This document shows positions 27,645 to 37,548 of a DNA stretch of 64,000 nucleotides, piece by piece. The DNA comes from Gammaproteobacteria bacterium (lineage in GTDB: Bacteria > Pseudomonadota > Gammaproteobacteria > DRLM01). Position 1 is the first letter of the stretch. The number at the start of each line of letters is the position of its first letter. The stretch is taken from positions 21,839 to 85,838 of the forward strand of contig JAHFRV010000008.1 of NCBI GenBank assembly GCA_023266095.1. Reading direction: 5' to 3'. A program made the position numbers and the translations under genes. The notes below the pieces were generated by a model, which was given only the letters and a program-made list of their open reading frames with translations, had not been told where the DNA came from and did no database searches.

Positions 27645-28097
27645 CTAATCAGTAGGTTTGTTACGGCTCCAGCGTTGCGCCGATAAGTCATCCATTAGCC
27701 GCTGCGCCCGCTTGTCTTCTACCCGGTTGAGCTCCTGTTCTTTCCTGAGGATCAAATCCGAGATGCCGTCTGCCTTGCGTTTGGCCTGAAACCAGCGTTG
27801 GCGACATTCGTCCACCAGGTGTTGCGCCGCGACCACTACACTCTGCTGCTGAATGATCACCGCATTTATCTGCACCATGAAAGCATGACGACGCCGCAAT
27901 TCCAGCACCGGCAAGCCTTGCTCGCCGAGAGTGAGCAAGGCGCCGGTGTATTCTTTGAGATAAGCTTCCAGTTCTCCGAGCTTGGCCTTTTTTTCCTCCG
28001 CGCGCCGCATGCACTCCGCCAGGCGTACAGCCTCCTTGCGTTCGGCGTTCATCGCCAGCTTCTTTACCGTCAACAAGCCAGTGGGTTTCAGCGCCAT
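27645..28097 (-). CDS. fliJ: Flagellar export chaperone/ATPase stalk FliJ
   Basis: 150 residues, almost wholly helical and coiled-coil, rich in Arg/Glu/Lys/Gln (RRAEEKKAKLGELEAYL near the N-terminus; KEQELNRVEDKRAQ near the C-terminus). Length and position after fliI fit FliJ, which inserts in the FliI hexamer. Confidence 0.92.
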   Translation of the reverse strand: MALKPTGLLTVKKLAMNAERKEAVRLAECMRRAEEKKAKLGELEAYLKEYTGALLTLGEQGLPVLELRRRHAFMVQINAVIIQQQSVVVAAQHLVDECRQRWFQAKRKADGISDLILRKEQELNRVEDKRAQRLMDDLSAQRWSRNKPTD

Positions 28098-28110
28098 CGT
28101 CCGTCCTCAC

Positions 28111-29466
28111 TCACAGTGGGCCGATCAGTTGGGTGAGTTCCCGCACACTGTGAGTCAAGGACACCGGCTCATGAATATTCTGCTGCAGGAAATCCATCAT
28201 CCGGCCGCGTTGTTCGATGGCCTTGTCGAGCAGCGGATCGCCGCCGCGCGCATAGGCGCCGACGCTGATCAGATCGCGATTCTGTAGATACAGTGAATTC
28301 AGTTTTCTAAACTGGCGGGCGGTATTGCGATGGGGTTCGTCGGCCACCGCCACCATCAAGCGGCTTACCGACGCCTCGATATCGATGGCGGGATAATGCC
28401 CGGCCTCGCTCAACTGGCGCGACAGCACCACATGGCCGTCCAGTATCGCCCGTGACGCATCGGCCACCGGATCTTGCTGGTCGTCGCCTTCGGTCAACAC
28501 GGTAAAAAATGCGGTCACCGTTCCCTTTCCTTCGCCGCCGTTACCCGCCCTCTCCACCAGCTGGGGCAGCTTGGCGAACACCGAAGGCGGATAACCTTTG
28601 CTGGTGGGCGGTTCGCCGATGGCCAAGCCGATTTCGCGCTGAGCCTGAGCGTAACGGGTCAGGGAATCCATAAGCAGCAGGACATCTTTGCCGGTATCAC
28701 GGAAATATTCAGCGATACTCATGGTCAACATCGCGCCGTGCAGACGCATCAGCGGCGGGCTGTCCGCCGGTGTCGCCACCACCACCGCGCGCGCCATGCC
28801 CTCTTTACCTAAGATGTCTTCGATGAATTCTTTCACTTCGCGGCCGCGCTCGCCGATCAATCCCACTACCACCACCTCCGCCTCGGTGAAACGCGTCATC
28901 ATTCCCAACAGCACGCTCTTGCCCACGCCGCTGCCCGCGAACAGACCGACCCGCTGGCCTTTGCCGACCGTGATGAGACTGTTGATGGCGCGGATGCCCA
29001 CGTCCAAAGGCCGTTTGATCGGCTGACGGCTGAGCGGATTTACCGGTTTGCCGGCCAGCGGCACGCGCGCCGCGTATTCGATCTCACCCTTGCCGTCCAA
29101 GGGCCGGCCACGGCCGTCCACCACCCGGCCGAGTAAACCCGGCCCGACCGGCGCGTCGCACATGGCGCCAGTGGGTATCACCCGCGCCCCTGGCGTGAGC
29201 CCCAGCACTGAACAGGACGGCATCAAATACGTGATGTCATCGGCGAAGCCCACCACTTCAGCCTCGATAACCTCGCCGTGGGCGGGTACCACCAGACAGC
29301 GCTCGCCTACCGCCGCGGGACAGCCCACCGCTTCCAAGGTCAAACCCACCATGCGGGTGACCCGCCCTTCTATCACCAGCAGCGCGGGCGCATCGAGCCG
29401 CGCGCGCTTTTCCTGCAAGCGCGCCAGCCACGGCACATTGCCCAGGCGTTCCGCCGGGTTAAACAT
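28111..29466 (-). CDS. fliI: Flagellum-specific ATPase FliI
   Basis: 451 residues from the ATG at 29466 inside the end of fliH; the frame is open 50 codons further, but that part is in the shadow of fliH and lacks family similarity. Walker A GSGVGKS at 178-184, then VVVGLIGERGREVKEF and VLLLMDSLTRYAQAQREIGL. Energises export with FliH and FliJ. Overlap with fliH is eight bases; 13 bases separate it from fliJ. Confidence 0.95.
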   Translation of the reverse strand: MFNPAERLGNVPWLARLQEKRARLDAPALLVIEGRVTRMVGLTLEAVGCPAAVGERCLVVPAHGEVIEAEVVGFADDITYLMPSCSVLGLTPGARVIPTGAMCDAPVGPGLLGRVVDGRGRPLDGKGEIEYAARVPLAGKPVNPLSRQPIKRPLDVGIRAINSLITVGKGQRVGLFAGSGVGKSVLLGMMTRFTEAEVVVVGLIGERGREVKEFIEDILGKEGMARAVVVATPADSPPLMRLHGAMLTMSIAEYFRDTGKDVLLLMDSLTRYAQAQREIGLAIGEPPTSKGYPPSVFAKLPQLVERAGNGGEGKGTVTAFFTVLTEGDDQQDPVADASRAILDGHVVLSRQLSEAGHYPAIDIEASVSRLMVAVADEPHRNTARQFRKLNSLYLQNRDLISVGAYARGGDPLLDKAIEQRGRMMDFLQQNIHEPVSLTHSVRELTQLIGPL

Positions 29467-30088
29467 CGGATTCCCGATCCCCACCCAACAGGGTGGCGGC
29501 GATGGCACCGATGCGTTTCTCCAATGTCGCATCGATCTGCGATGTGTCGGAGACCACCCGACAATCGCCTTTGCCCATGGTGGGCTCCTCCACCAATTTC
29601 CAGGGCTTTTCCTCACCCTCTTGCGGCATCAGCTTGCGGATCAACGCGGCATCCTCGGGGTGCAATACCACCCGGATGTTGCGGCACGACACCGGCAATA
29701 CACCCAAGGCCTCTTTCACGACGGCCACGATCTGGCCGGGATTGATCGACACTTCGCGGCGGATGACGAACCGGCAAACCGTCAAGATGAACGCCAGCAA
29801 TTCCTTTTCAACCACCTCATCCAAATCCGCCAAAGGTTTATTCAATTTAGCGATGACTTGAATCAGACGCTGGGTCTGCGCCTTGATTATTTCCTGACCC
29901 GAAGCCAAACCTTCCTTGTAACCGCGGGCATAGGCCTCTTCATAAGCTTGCTGCTGAATTTTTTCGATCTGGTCGGCGCGCATGAAACGCTGACCGCCAT
30001 CACCCGTATTACCCTTGGCGGATGAAACCTCCGGCAGGCGCCACTTCTGGTATTCCGACAATACCTCGCTCGGAATGACCTTAGACAT
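29459..30088 (-). CDS. fliH: Flagellar export ATPase regulator FliH
   Basis: 209 residues from the ATG at 30088, which has GAGGA immediately upstream and lies eight bases inside fliG. Central alternating Ala/Gly/Glu helical region (AYEEAYARGYKEGLASGQEI), then the conserved C-terminal domain binding FliI. Regulates FliI and links it to the C-ring. Confidence 0.93.
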   Translation of the reverse strand: MSKVIPSEVLSEYQKWRLPEVSSAKGNTGDGGQRFMRADQIEKIQQQAYEEAYARGYKEGLASGQEIIKAQTQRLIQVIAKLNKPLADLDEVVEKELLAFILTVCRFVIRREVSINPGQIVAVVKEALGVLPVSCRNIRVVLHPEDAALIRKLMPQEGEEKPWKLVEEPTMGKGDCRVVSDTSQIDATLEKRIGAIAATLLGGDRESDV

Positions 30089-31085
30089 ATTCCTCGCCGC
30101 CTTGGCCACCCAGGTTGATTTCACCGGCCTCGGCCATACGCCGGGCGATGGAGAGAATTTCCTTCTGCGCCGTCTCAACTTCGCTCAAGCGCACCGGTCC
30201 TTTCGCTTCCAGATCTTCCTTGAGCATTTCCGCCGCGCGTTTGGACATATTTTTAAATATCTTCTCTTTCATAATTTCGTCGGAACCTTTGAGGGCCAAC
30301 ATCAATGAATCGGACGACACCTCGCGCAACAAGGCTTGGATACCTCTATCATCCAATTCTTTGAGATTGTCGAATACGAACATCAAATCTTCGATGGATT
30401 GCGCCAGATCGGCATCCATTTCTTTAATAGTGTCCATAATCTGTCCACCTTTAGAGGTTTCCAGAAAATTGAGAATGTTCGCCGCGGCTTTAGTGCCGCC
30501 TACCGATGAGGATTTGACGCTATTGTTGCCTGAGAACTGCCGCTCGAGGATTTCGTCCAGTTCGCGCAACGCCGTCGGGTGAACCCCGTCCAGACTCGCG
30601 ATCCGCATCAACACATCGGAACGCAGACGGTCGGGCAGTAAACTCAGAACTTGCGCCGCGTGATCGCTGTCCAGATACGCCAGGACGATGGAAATAATCT
30701 GCGGATGCTCGAGACGGATCACCTCGGCTACCGCCCGCGGGTCCATCCATTTCAGCGCCTCTAAACCCTTGGAGGTCGTGCCAGTGATGATGCGATCAAT
30801 TAAATTTCCCGCCTTATCGTCACCCAGCGCCGACCGAAGTACACTGCGAATATAATCCTCATTGCCGACGCCCAGCGAAGTCTGGCCATCGACCATTTGC
30901 ACGAAGTCACCCACCACGGACTGCACTTGCGAGGTAGTGATATTGTTCAGCGTGGCCATCGCCATGCCGACTTTTTGCACTTCTTTAGGCGTCATGAGTT
31001 TGAGAATTTCCGAGGCCGCCGCCTCACCGACCGCCATTAAAAAAATCGCGGCCTTCTCCACGCCTTTGCCCACCCCCTCAGCCAT
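30081..31085 (-). CDS. fliG: Flagellar motor switch protein FliG
   Basis: 334 residues with the three FliG domains: N-terminal FliF-binding, middle (EHPQIISIVLAYLD, about 124-137) and C-terminal torque domain (about 235-330) with the charged helix KEKIFKNMSKRAAEMLKEDL. Overlaps both fliF (eight bases) and fliH (eight bases). Confidence 0.97.
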   Translation of the reverse strand: MAEGVGKGVEKAAIFLMAVGEAAASEILKLMTPKEVQKVGMAMATLNNITTSQVQSVVGDFVQMVDGQTSLGVGNEDYIRSVLRSALGDDKAGNLIDRIITGTTSKGLEALKWMDPRAVAEVIRLEHPQIISIVLAYLDSDHAAQVLSLLPDRLRSDVLMRIASLDGVHPTALRELDEILERQFSGNNSVKSSSVGGTKAAANILNFLETSKGGQIMDTIKEMDADLAQSIEDLMFVFDNLKELDDRGIQALLREVSSDSLMLALKGSDEIMKEKIFKNMSKRAAEMLKEDLEAKGPVRLSEVETAQKEILSIARRMAEAGEINLGGQGGEEYV

Positions 31086-32709
31086 CGCTCGCCACCCAGT
31101 TCTTCACGACTTGCGCAACCCGTTTCGGATCGTCTTTGGCCATACTTTGCGCCATGCCCAGATGTTGCTCGTAAGCGTTGCTATCGAGTAATTGAGGAGT
31201 TTGCGGCGATTGCAAACGTTGCTGGTTCATCTCCGGCGCGGGCAACTGTCCGCCACCGGCATTGGCGGCGATATACGCCGGTGCGGGTGCTTTTTCAACG
31301 AGATTGCGGAACAGCGGCTTCAATACCCCAAAGATCAATACCAAGATGCCGATGCCTGCCAACACCTGTTTGCCCACCTCCCACACCCAGGGCTTATCCA
31401 GCAGCGCGGGTTCCGGCAAGGGTTCGACTTTGGGCGATTCGGTGAACGAGGCGTTGATCACATTGAGACTATCACCACGCTGCGGATTGAAGCCCACCGC
31501 CTCCTTGGCCAAAGAGGTGATGCGGTTGATCTCATCTTCGCTGCGCGGCGTACGCTGGATTTTACCGTCGGCATCCGCCACCTGCCGGTCATCGACCACC
31601 ACCGCGATGGAGAGACGGCGGACATTGCCGGTAGGAAACTGGGTATGACTGATGGTTTTGTCCAACTCATAATTACGTGTCACCCGTTTCGTGCTGTTCT
31701 GCGGTCCGGCGGAGTTGTCCGGTTTGGCCGCGGCCTGCGCGCCGGTAACCGGCGGTTGATTGGTCAACGCGCCCGGCACGCCGCCGGTATTGCCCGGACC
31801 CCGCGATAAATCCTCCGAAGTCTGTTCGCTCCTGATTGCGGGCAGATCGGGATTAAAACTCTCCTGCGTCTGTTCGATGACGCTGAAATCCACCTCGGCC
31901 GACACCTGCGCCCGCACGCCTTCGACACCCAGTATCGGCGTCAAAATATCTTCGATACGCTTGATGTAGTAGTCTTCCAACTGCCGACGGTAATCGAACT
32001 GATTGGCAGTGAGGCGCATTTGACTCGACGACTGGGCGCCGCTCAGCAGTTTGCCGGATTGATCGACCACCGTAATACTGTCGGGCGAAAGATTCGGCAC
32101 GCTCGACGCGACTAGATGCACGATCGCACCCACCTGCCCGGCATCGAGTTGCCGGCCGCTCAACACATTCAACATAACCGAGGCGGAAGGGAATTTTTTG
32201 TCGCGCTCGCGCACGAACGACGATTGTTTCGGCACCGCCAAATGCACGCGGGCGGTTTGCACTCCGCTGATACTGCCAATGGTCCTGGCCAGTTCGCCTT
32301 CCAAGGCGCGTTGATACTGGGCGTTTTCCATGAACTGGCTCACACCCAAACCTTGCTCCTTATCGAGCAATTCAAAACCGGTGGCCGAACCCTTGGGCAG
32401 GCCGGAACCGGCCAATTGCAATCTTGCCTCGTGCACCCGGTCGGCGGGCACCATGACGGTCCCCGTGTTAGCGGACAGTTGATGAGGGATGCCTTTGGCG
32501 TCCAAGGCATTGGTGATCGCCAGGGTGTCCTGATCGGTCAGCCCGCTGTACAACATCTGGTAGCTGGGCTGCTGCGACCACAACACCACCATCACGCCCA
32601 AAGCGACGCTGGCGGCCAAGCCCAGCATGACGCCAATTTGACGAAACACCGGCAGTTGACTCAGGCCATCTACCGCCGAACCCGATTTTTTTGCTTTAAC
32701 GTCCGCCAT
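31078..32709 (-). CDS. fliF: Flagellar MS-ring protein FliF
   Basis: 543 residues: membrane helix about 27-47, periplasmic ring-building domains (about 50-420, with LLDKEQGLGVSQFMENAQYQ and RVHLAVPKQSSFVRER), second membrane helix about 440-462, and a C-terminal FliG-binding tail (VAQVVKNWVASDG). Forms the MS ring, the base of assembly. Confidence 0.97.
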   Translation of the reverse strand: MADVKAKKSGSAVDGLSQLPVFRQIGVMLGLAASVALGVMVVLWSQQPSYQMLYSGLTDQDTLAITNALDAKGIPHQLSANTGTVMVPADRVHEARLQLAGSGLPKGSATGFELLDKEQGLGVSQFMENAQYQRALEGELARTIGSISGVQTARVHLAVPKQSSFVRERDKKFPSASVMLNVLSGRQLDAGQVGAIVHLVASSVPNLSPDSITVVDQSGKLLSGAQSSSQMRLTANQFDYRRQLEDYYIKRIEDILTPILGVEGVRAQVSAEVDFSVIEQTQESFNPDLPAIRSEQTSEDLSRGPGNTGGVPGALTNQPPVTGAQAAAKPDNSAGPQNSTKRVTRNYELDKTISHTQFPTGNVRRLSIAVVVDDRQVADADGKIQRTPRSEDEINRITSLAKEAVGFNPQRGDSLNVINASFTESPKVEPLPEPALLDKPWVWEVGKQVLAGIGILVLIFGVLKPLFRNLVEKAPAPAYIAANAGGGQLPAPEMNQQRLQSPQTPQLLDSNAYEQHLGMAQSMAKDDPKRVAQVVKNWVASDG

Positions 32710-32766
32710 GTTTAACTATGCATCCATCTGGTTGATCGCATCGATGATTGGTTTTCACAATACTTT

Positions 32767-33087
32767 CTATATCGACATATTCATCACGTCTTGATAAGCG
32801 CTCACCAGCTTGTTTCGCACTTCCACCATCGCCTGAAAAGAAATTTTGGCCTTCTGCAAGGCGACCATCACTTCGGTCAAATCCACTTGCGCATCGCCCT
32901 TCTCAAACGAGGTGGCCAAATCGCCGGCCTGTTGCTGGGTCTCATTGACCTTGTCGATGGCCGATTTCAGCATGTTGGAAAAATCGCCGCCCGCCGCGCC
33001 CGTGGAACCGACGGTAGACTGGCCCTGCGCCACGGCGGCCATAGACCGCAGTTGAGTTAATACTTGATTGATATCGATGTCGCTCAT
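32767..33087 (-). CDS. fliE: Flagellar hook-basal body junction protein FliE
   Basis: 106 residues, standard size, with FSNMLKSAIDKVNETQQ near the middle and the conserved C-terminus MVEVRNKLVSAYQDVMNM. Connects the MS ring to the rod. 57 bases upstream of fliF. I found no -24/-12 match in the short gap before it. Confidence 0.95.
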   Translation of the reverse strand: MSDIDINQVLTQLRSMAAVAQGQSTVGSTGAAGGDFSNMLKSAIDKVNETQQQAGDLATSFEKGDAQVDLTEVMVALQKAKISFQAMVEVRNKLVSAYQDVMNMSI

Positions 33088-33130
33088 AGCTGAGCCGCCT
33101 CCATGTCCCTTACGGTCGGTAACCTGAACT

Positions 33131-34495
33131 TCACAGTGTGTAGCCTACGGGAATATCGACGCCCTGCTCACGCATGCGTGCCAGCTTGTAACGCAAAGTC
33201 CGCTGACTGATGCCCAATTTTTCCGCCGCTGACTTGCGACTGCCACGTGCCGAGCGCAGGGCGTCGATGATCAAACGGTGTTCGTTGCGCTTCATGCCAT
33301 CGCTCAATTCACCGCCGTCGGCCGGCAACTCCGACGCTAGCGGGGTAAGTACAGCCGCGGGTCCGGCACTTTCATCCTCGAAGTGAATGTGCTCCGCGCC
33401 GATCGCGTGCCCCTGCCGCATGATGATCGCGCGCTGAATGACGTTATCCAATTCCCGGACATTGCCCGGCCATCGATGCGAAAGCAAACGTTCCTCGGCA
33501 GCCGCCGTCAAGCCGGGCAAACCCGCTTGTCCCGCGTATTTTTTCAGGAAAAAACGCACCAGCGGCATGATGTCGGCCATGCGCTCGCGCAGCGCGGGAA
33601 TGTGCAGCGGGAACACATGCAGACGATAATAAAGATCCTCGCGGAAACGGCCGGCCTTCACTTCCTCGCGCATCACCCGATTCGAAGTAGCCAACACCCG
33701 CACGTCGAGTGGCATGGTTTTTCGGCCGCCCAAACGCTCGACTTCCCTTTCCTGCAAAACCCGAAGTAACTTCGCTTGCAGGCCGAGAGCCATTTCGGAG
33801 ATTTCATCGAGCAATAAGGTACCGCCATTGGCTTGCTCGAATTTGCCGGGGGTGGCTTGGTAAGCACCGGTAAAAGCGCCTTTCTCGAATCCGAACAACA
33901 ACGCTTCCAACATATTCTCAGGGATCGCGGCGCAATTGATCGCCACGAACGGCCCTTGCGCCCGCTTGGATTCACTGTGAAGATAACGAGCGAACACTTC
34001 TTTTCCTGTACCGCTCTCGCCGCTGAGCATCACCGTCACGTCAGTCTCGGCCACCCGTTTGGCAAGCTCGGCCAATTGGCGGGTCTTGATATCCTCGGCG
34101 ATCAAGCCGGTGGTTTCCTCGCCGGCCGGCGAGGACGAGGCATAACGCTCTACCAGATTGACCAGCACATCGGCTTCGAAAGGCTTCACCAAGTAATCCG
34201 CCGCTCCTTCATGCATGGCGGACACCGCTTTTTGGATAGTCCCGTAAGCGGTAATCAGTATCACGGGGAGCGCCGGGTGATTTTTCTTGATGTTTTTAAG
34301 CAGACTGTGGCCGTCCATCGGCGTCATCTGCACATCGCTCACCACCAGATCCATCCTGTTACGAGCGAGAATATCCAGGGCGGCGGTTGCATTCGCGGCA
34401 CTGGCAACCGAGTAACCGGCGAGCTGCAAAGTGTCGGACAACGCTTCCCGTAGCGAATTGTCATCTTCAACGACCAGGACTCTCGCTTGATTCAT
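33131..34495 (-). CDS. fleR: Sigma-54-dependent response regulator FleR
   Basis: 454 residues from the ATG at 34495 (AGGAG upstream). REC domain with D11/D12, phospho-acceptor D54 and K104; AAA+ domain with Walker A GESGTGKE (159-166), the sigma-54-contact GAFTGA (206-211) and a LLLDEISEM Walker B; C-terminal Fis-type HTH (SRKSAAEKLGISQRTLRYKL). In pseudomonads, activates basal-body and hook operons after phosphorylation by FleS. Downstream of fleS across 62 bases. Confidence 0.95.
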   Translation of the reverse strand: MNQARVLVVEDDNSLREALSDTLQLAGYSVASAANATAALDILARNRMDLVVSDVQMTPMDGHSLLKNIKKNHPALPVILITAYGTIQKAVSAMHEGAADYLVKPFEADVLVNLVERYASSSPAGEETTGLIAEDIKTRQLAELAKRVAETDVTVMLSGESGTGKEVFARYLHSESKRAQGPFVAINCAAIPENMLEALLFGFEKGAFTGAYQATPGKFEQANGGTLLLDEISEMALGLQAKLLRVLQEREVERLGGRKTMPLDVRVLATSNRVMREEVKAGRFREDLYYRLHVFPLHIPALRERMADIMPLVRFFLKKYAGQAGLPGLTAAAEERLLSHRWPGNVRELDNVIQRAIIMRQGHAIGAEHIHFEDESAGPAAVLTPLASELPADGGELSDGMKRNEHRLIIDALRSARGSRKSAAEKLGISQRTLRYKLARMREQGVDIPVGYTL

Positions 34496-34557
34496 ATTTT
34501 CTCCTGCGCTGGTGCTGTTTAAATACATATCAATCGCCCAGATGAATTTAAGACTGC

Positions 34558-35766
34558 TTACTTTTTACCGCACCAAAGCCCGCTGGCGAGAGCCTGTTCG
34601 GTGTTGGGCACGGGAAATTTCAGTATAAAACTGGCGCCGCAGCCTTCCGTCGATTCCAGATTCACCGTGCCGCGGTGTCCTTCCATGACCGCGCGGACCA
34701 CGGCCAGACCCAAACCGGTGCCGCTGCGGCGGGTCGTGAAAAACGGTTCGAATATTTTCTCGTGTAAGTCCCGTGGAATGCCGGGGCCATTATCGGTGAC
34801 GCGTACTTCAATGCCGCCGTCAACCGCGCGGCGGGTTTCAATGAGCAGCCGTATATCCGCGCCGGCAGCCTGCATCGCGTTGGTGGTCAGATTCAGCAAT
34901 GCGCCCACCAACACCTCGGGCACACCATCGATGGTCGCACCGGGCGCACGATCGACGATTTCGAGTTGACCACGGCCTTGCTGGAGAGGCAGCTCCAAAG
35001 CCTGCCGCAAATCATCGAGCAGCGCGCTCAAAGCGATAGGTTGCGCGGCGAACTCACCGCCGCGGGCGAAGACCAGCATGTCATTAACCATGCGTTCCAA
35101 CTCGCGCAGGCGCGACAGGACTTTGCCCGCGCAGTGCACCCGGTCCGTCTGTTCGGCCGGCGCCTTGTGCAACATGGAGACATAAAGCATCGCCGACGAA
35201 AGTGGAGTACGAATCTGATGCGCGAGCCGCGCCACCATTTCCCCCATGGCCGACAGGCGCTGATGGCGGCTCAATAAATCCTGCAGTTGACGGGTTTCTG
35301 TCACATCTTGAAAAAGCAGAATCCGGCCGGGCTCGGCCGCGAGTTCGCAGCTTGAAATACTGAGTTGGCGGCCATCCTTGAGCGTGGTTTCGTACAGCCC
35401 TTGTGCGCCGGCGGCAAAGGCGCGCACCGACACCTTGCTCCAATTCTCACCCAGCAGTGGTTCGTTCAACAGGGAGACGGCGACGGGATTACATTCTTGA
35501 ACGAGGCCCTGGCCGTCGAGTACCACTACTCCGCCGGGCAATGTCTCCAAAAGGAGTTGCAGACGATTGGCCAGACGTTCCTTTTCGGCAAGTTGCTCTA
35601 GACGCTCGTGGCGCGCGGCCGCCAACTCGTCGGTGAGCACCGCGACACGGTCTTCGAGTAAACGGTAGGATTCAGCCAGTCGTTCCGATACCTGACTGAA
35701 GACGTTAAATGCGTCTTCCAGATCCTGGGAGCGGTTAGCTAAGGTCGGCATCGTGCACGCTCTCAT
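34558..35766 (-). CDS. fleS: Sensor histidine kinase FleS
   Basis: 402 residues, soluble with no membrane helix: N-terminal coiled coil (about 20-70), PAS domain (about 71-160), H-box with His183 (ARLAHQIRTPLS) and an ATPase domain (NLTTNAMQAA, VTDNGPGIP, GTGLGLAVVRAVMEGH). Phosphorylates FleR. A second ATG five codons in is a possible alternative start. A strong sigma-54 element lies about 53 bases upstream. Confidence 0.94.
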   Translation of the reverse strand: MRACTMPTLANRSQDLEDAFNVFSQVSERLAESYRLLEDRVAVLTDELAAARHERLEQLAEKERLANRLQLLLETLPGGVVVLDGQGLVQECNPVAVSLLNEPLLGENWSKVSVRAFAAGAQGLYETTLKDGRQLSISSCELAAEPGRILLFQDVTETRQLQDLLSRHQRLSAMGEMVARLAHQIRTPLSSAMLYVSMLHKAPAEQTDRVHCAGKVLSRLRELERMVNDMLVFARGGEFAAQPIALSALLDDLRQALELPLQQGRGQLEIVDRAPGATIDGVPEVLVGALLNLTTNAMQAAGADIRLLIETRRAVDGGIEVRVTDNGPGIPRDLHEKIFEPFFTTRRSGTGLGLAVVRAVMEGHRGTVNLESTEGCGASFILKFPVPNTEQALASGLWCGKK

Positions 35767-35818
35767 TTCGCCTTATTACTATGATTTAGGTAGAGGATGG
35801 TTCCGCGTCATAGTTAAA

Positions 35819-35834
35819 GGCAAGAGTCGTGCCT
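35819..35834 (-). promoter_or_regulatory. Sigma-54 promoter of fleSR
   Basis: On the minus strand the site reads AGGCAC-GACTC-TTGCC, with the -24 GG and -12 GC exactly ten bases apart. It precedes fleS by about 53 bases. FleQ-dependent sigma-54 control of fleSR is established in Pseudomonas. Confidence 0.75.
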
Positions 35835-35893
35835 AAGTAAGTTTCCTTTTTAAACAATAAGATGCAAAATCAGTATCACGCATAGCGACAAGA

Positions 35894-37303
35894 TTACGTC
35901 ACCTCATCACTGCGTTGTAGGCCGTATTTCCGCATTTTCTCCACTAAGGTGGTACGGCGCAGTTTGAGGCGGTTGGCGGCATGGGCCACGACCCCGTCCG
36001 CATCATCCAGCGCCTGCTTGATCAGATTGAATTCGAGATTGTTGATATGTTCTTTGAGATCTAGTCCTTCACGCGGCAAACGCGGTACGGCGAGCGGGTC
36101 GTAGCTCATCTCAAGCTCCGCTACCAGTTCGCGGGGGAAGTCGCCCGTCACGCCGCTGCGGAATTTTTCCGGCAAGTCATATACATCAACAACACCAAAA
36201 GGGAACATGATCACCAAGCGCTCCATCAAGTTCGCCAGTTCCCGCACATTTCCCGGCCAGTGATATTCGCAGAGCGACAAAACAGCCTGCGGCGTGAGTC
36301 GCGCCGAGCCCCGCTTTTCATGCTCCAAGCGGGTAATGAGTTCGGTGATCAAAAGGGGGACATCTTCTTTGCGCTCACGCAAAGGCGGCATTTCGATAGG
36401 GAAAACGTTGAGCCGGTAATAAAGATCTTCCCGAAAATTGCCTTCGGCAATCTGCTCTTCAAGCTTATGATGAGTCGCGGCGATAATCCGTACATCGGCG
36501 TGTATCGGTTTGTTGCTGCCCACCCGTTCAAACACTCGCTCCTGGAGAACTCGCAGCAATTTGACCTGCATGTGCAGACTCATATCACCGATTTCATCGA
36601 GAAACAGGCTGCCGCCCTCGGCCAGCTCGAAGCGTCCTTGGCGGGTGGTAATGGCCCCGGTAAAGGCGCCTTTTTCATGGCCGAACAACTCGCTTTCCAG
36701 CAGTTCGGCCGGTATGGCGCCACAATTGATGGGGACAAAGGGTTTATCGCGGCGCGACGAATGGTAGTGAAGGTTACGCGCCACCACTTCCTTGCCGGTA
36801 CCCGATTCACCTAAGATCAAGACGGTAGCATCGGAGCTGGCCACTTGTTCAATGAGCTTGCGGACGTTACGAATACTGCGGCTATTGCCCACCAAGCTGC
36901 GGAATAATTCCGGCGAACGGCGCGACGAAGGTTCGCTGCGGCTTTCCACATACACCTCGGCTTGTTGTAAGGCATGGGTGAGTTGGCGATATTTTACAGG
37001 CCACTCGACTACGGCTAACACTCCCGTTTCCACGCTTTCTGGCAAGCTTAGATTAGGCAGCCGCAAGGCGATGATGGGGGCTTGGACATTCGACTCCTTG
37101 AAGGCTCGAAACACGTCGCCGCTACGCTCCGCCGATTCACACCCACCTAACAATATAGCCAGCGCAGGCTGCGACGCGGCCAGTGTTTGCCGCCAGCTAT
37201 CGCAATTCGTCACTTGCACGTCGCTATAATCGAGAAACGCCAGAATCGCACGCAGCTCTTCGCGGCGTTGCTCATCGGCATCCACTACAATCACAGTCCC
37301 CAC
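35894..37303 (-). CDS. fleQ: Flagellar master regulator FleQ
   Basis: 469 residues from the GTG at 37303, which has GGAGG nine bases upstream; no suitable ATG exists near the domain start. The N-terminal FleQ domain is REC-like but lacks a phospho-acceptor Asp (AILLGG at the usual place). AAA+ domain with Walker A GESGTGKE (165-172) and GAFTGA (212-217); C-terminal Fis-type HTH ([17 protein letters not shown]). The c-di-GMP-contact motifs described for P. aeruginosa FleQ are visible: LFRSL (133-137) and the post-Walker KEVVARN (171-177). Heads the flagellar cascade and is restrained by FleN. Confidence 0.94.
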   Translation of the reverse strand: MGTVIVVDADEQRREELRAILAFLDYSDVQVTNCDSWRQTLAASQPALAILLGGCESAERSGDVFRAFKESNVQAPIIALRLPNLSLPESVETGVLAVVEWPVKYRQLTHALQQAEVYVESRSEPSSRRSPELFRSLVGNSRSIRNVRKLIEQVASSDATVLILGESGTGKEVVARNLHYHSSRRDKPFVPINCGAIPAELLESELFGHEKGAFTGAITTRQGRFELAEGGSLFLDEIGDMSLHMQVKLLRVLQERVFERVGSNKPIHADVRIIAATHHKLEEQIAEGNFREDLYYRLNVFPIEMPPLRERKEDVPLLITELITRLEHEKRGSARLTPQAVLSLCEYHWPGNVRELANLMERLVIMFPFGVVDVYDLPEKFRSGVTGDFPRELVAELEMSYDPLAVPRLPREGLDLKEHINNLEFNLIKQALDDADGVVAHAANRLKLRRTTLVEKMRKYGLQRSDEVT

Positions 37304-37391
37304 TGATATTAACCTCCCCGTTTGCCGCACCGCCCGGCAACCCACGCCAATTGCCGAAACTGTTGTTGCGTAGTCGCGGATTCCGGTAATC

Positions 37392-37420
37392 AGTAAATCA
37401 CCGTGCCCGCAAGATGTCAA
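37392..37420 (-). promoter_or_regulatory. Sigma-70-type promoter of fleQ
   Basis: Minus-strand TTGACA (complement of 37415-37420), 17 bases, then TTTACT (complement of 37392-37397): a perfect -35 and a four-of-six -10 at ideal spacing. The start would be near 37385, about 80 bases before the fleQ GTG. A sigma-70 promoter fits the top-level position of FleQ. Confidence 0.55.
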
Positions 37421-37548
37421 AATCTTGTCGTGACTGAGGACCTAGGGACCGAGAGGTCGTGGCCCTCAAGAAATGTTTCATGCCTGAGGGCTAACACTGA
37501 CTGGCGCCGCCTCACGCGGCCACCGTGGGCTTCCACCCTCGCCACGCT

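Noticed and set aside
29048..30025. 325-codon plus-strand open frame
   Set aside because: Antisense across fliI and fliH, which are clearly real.
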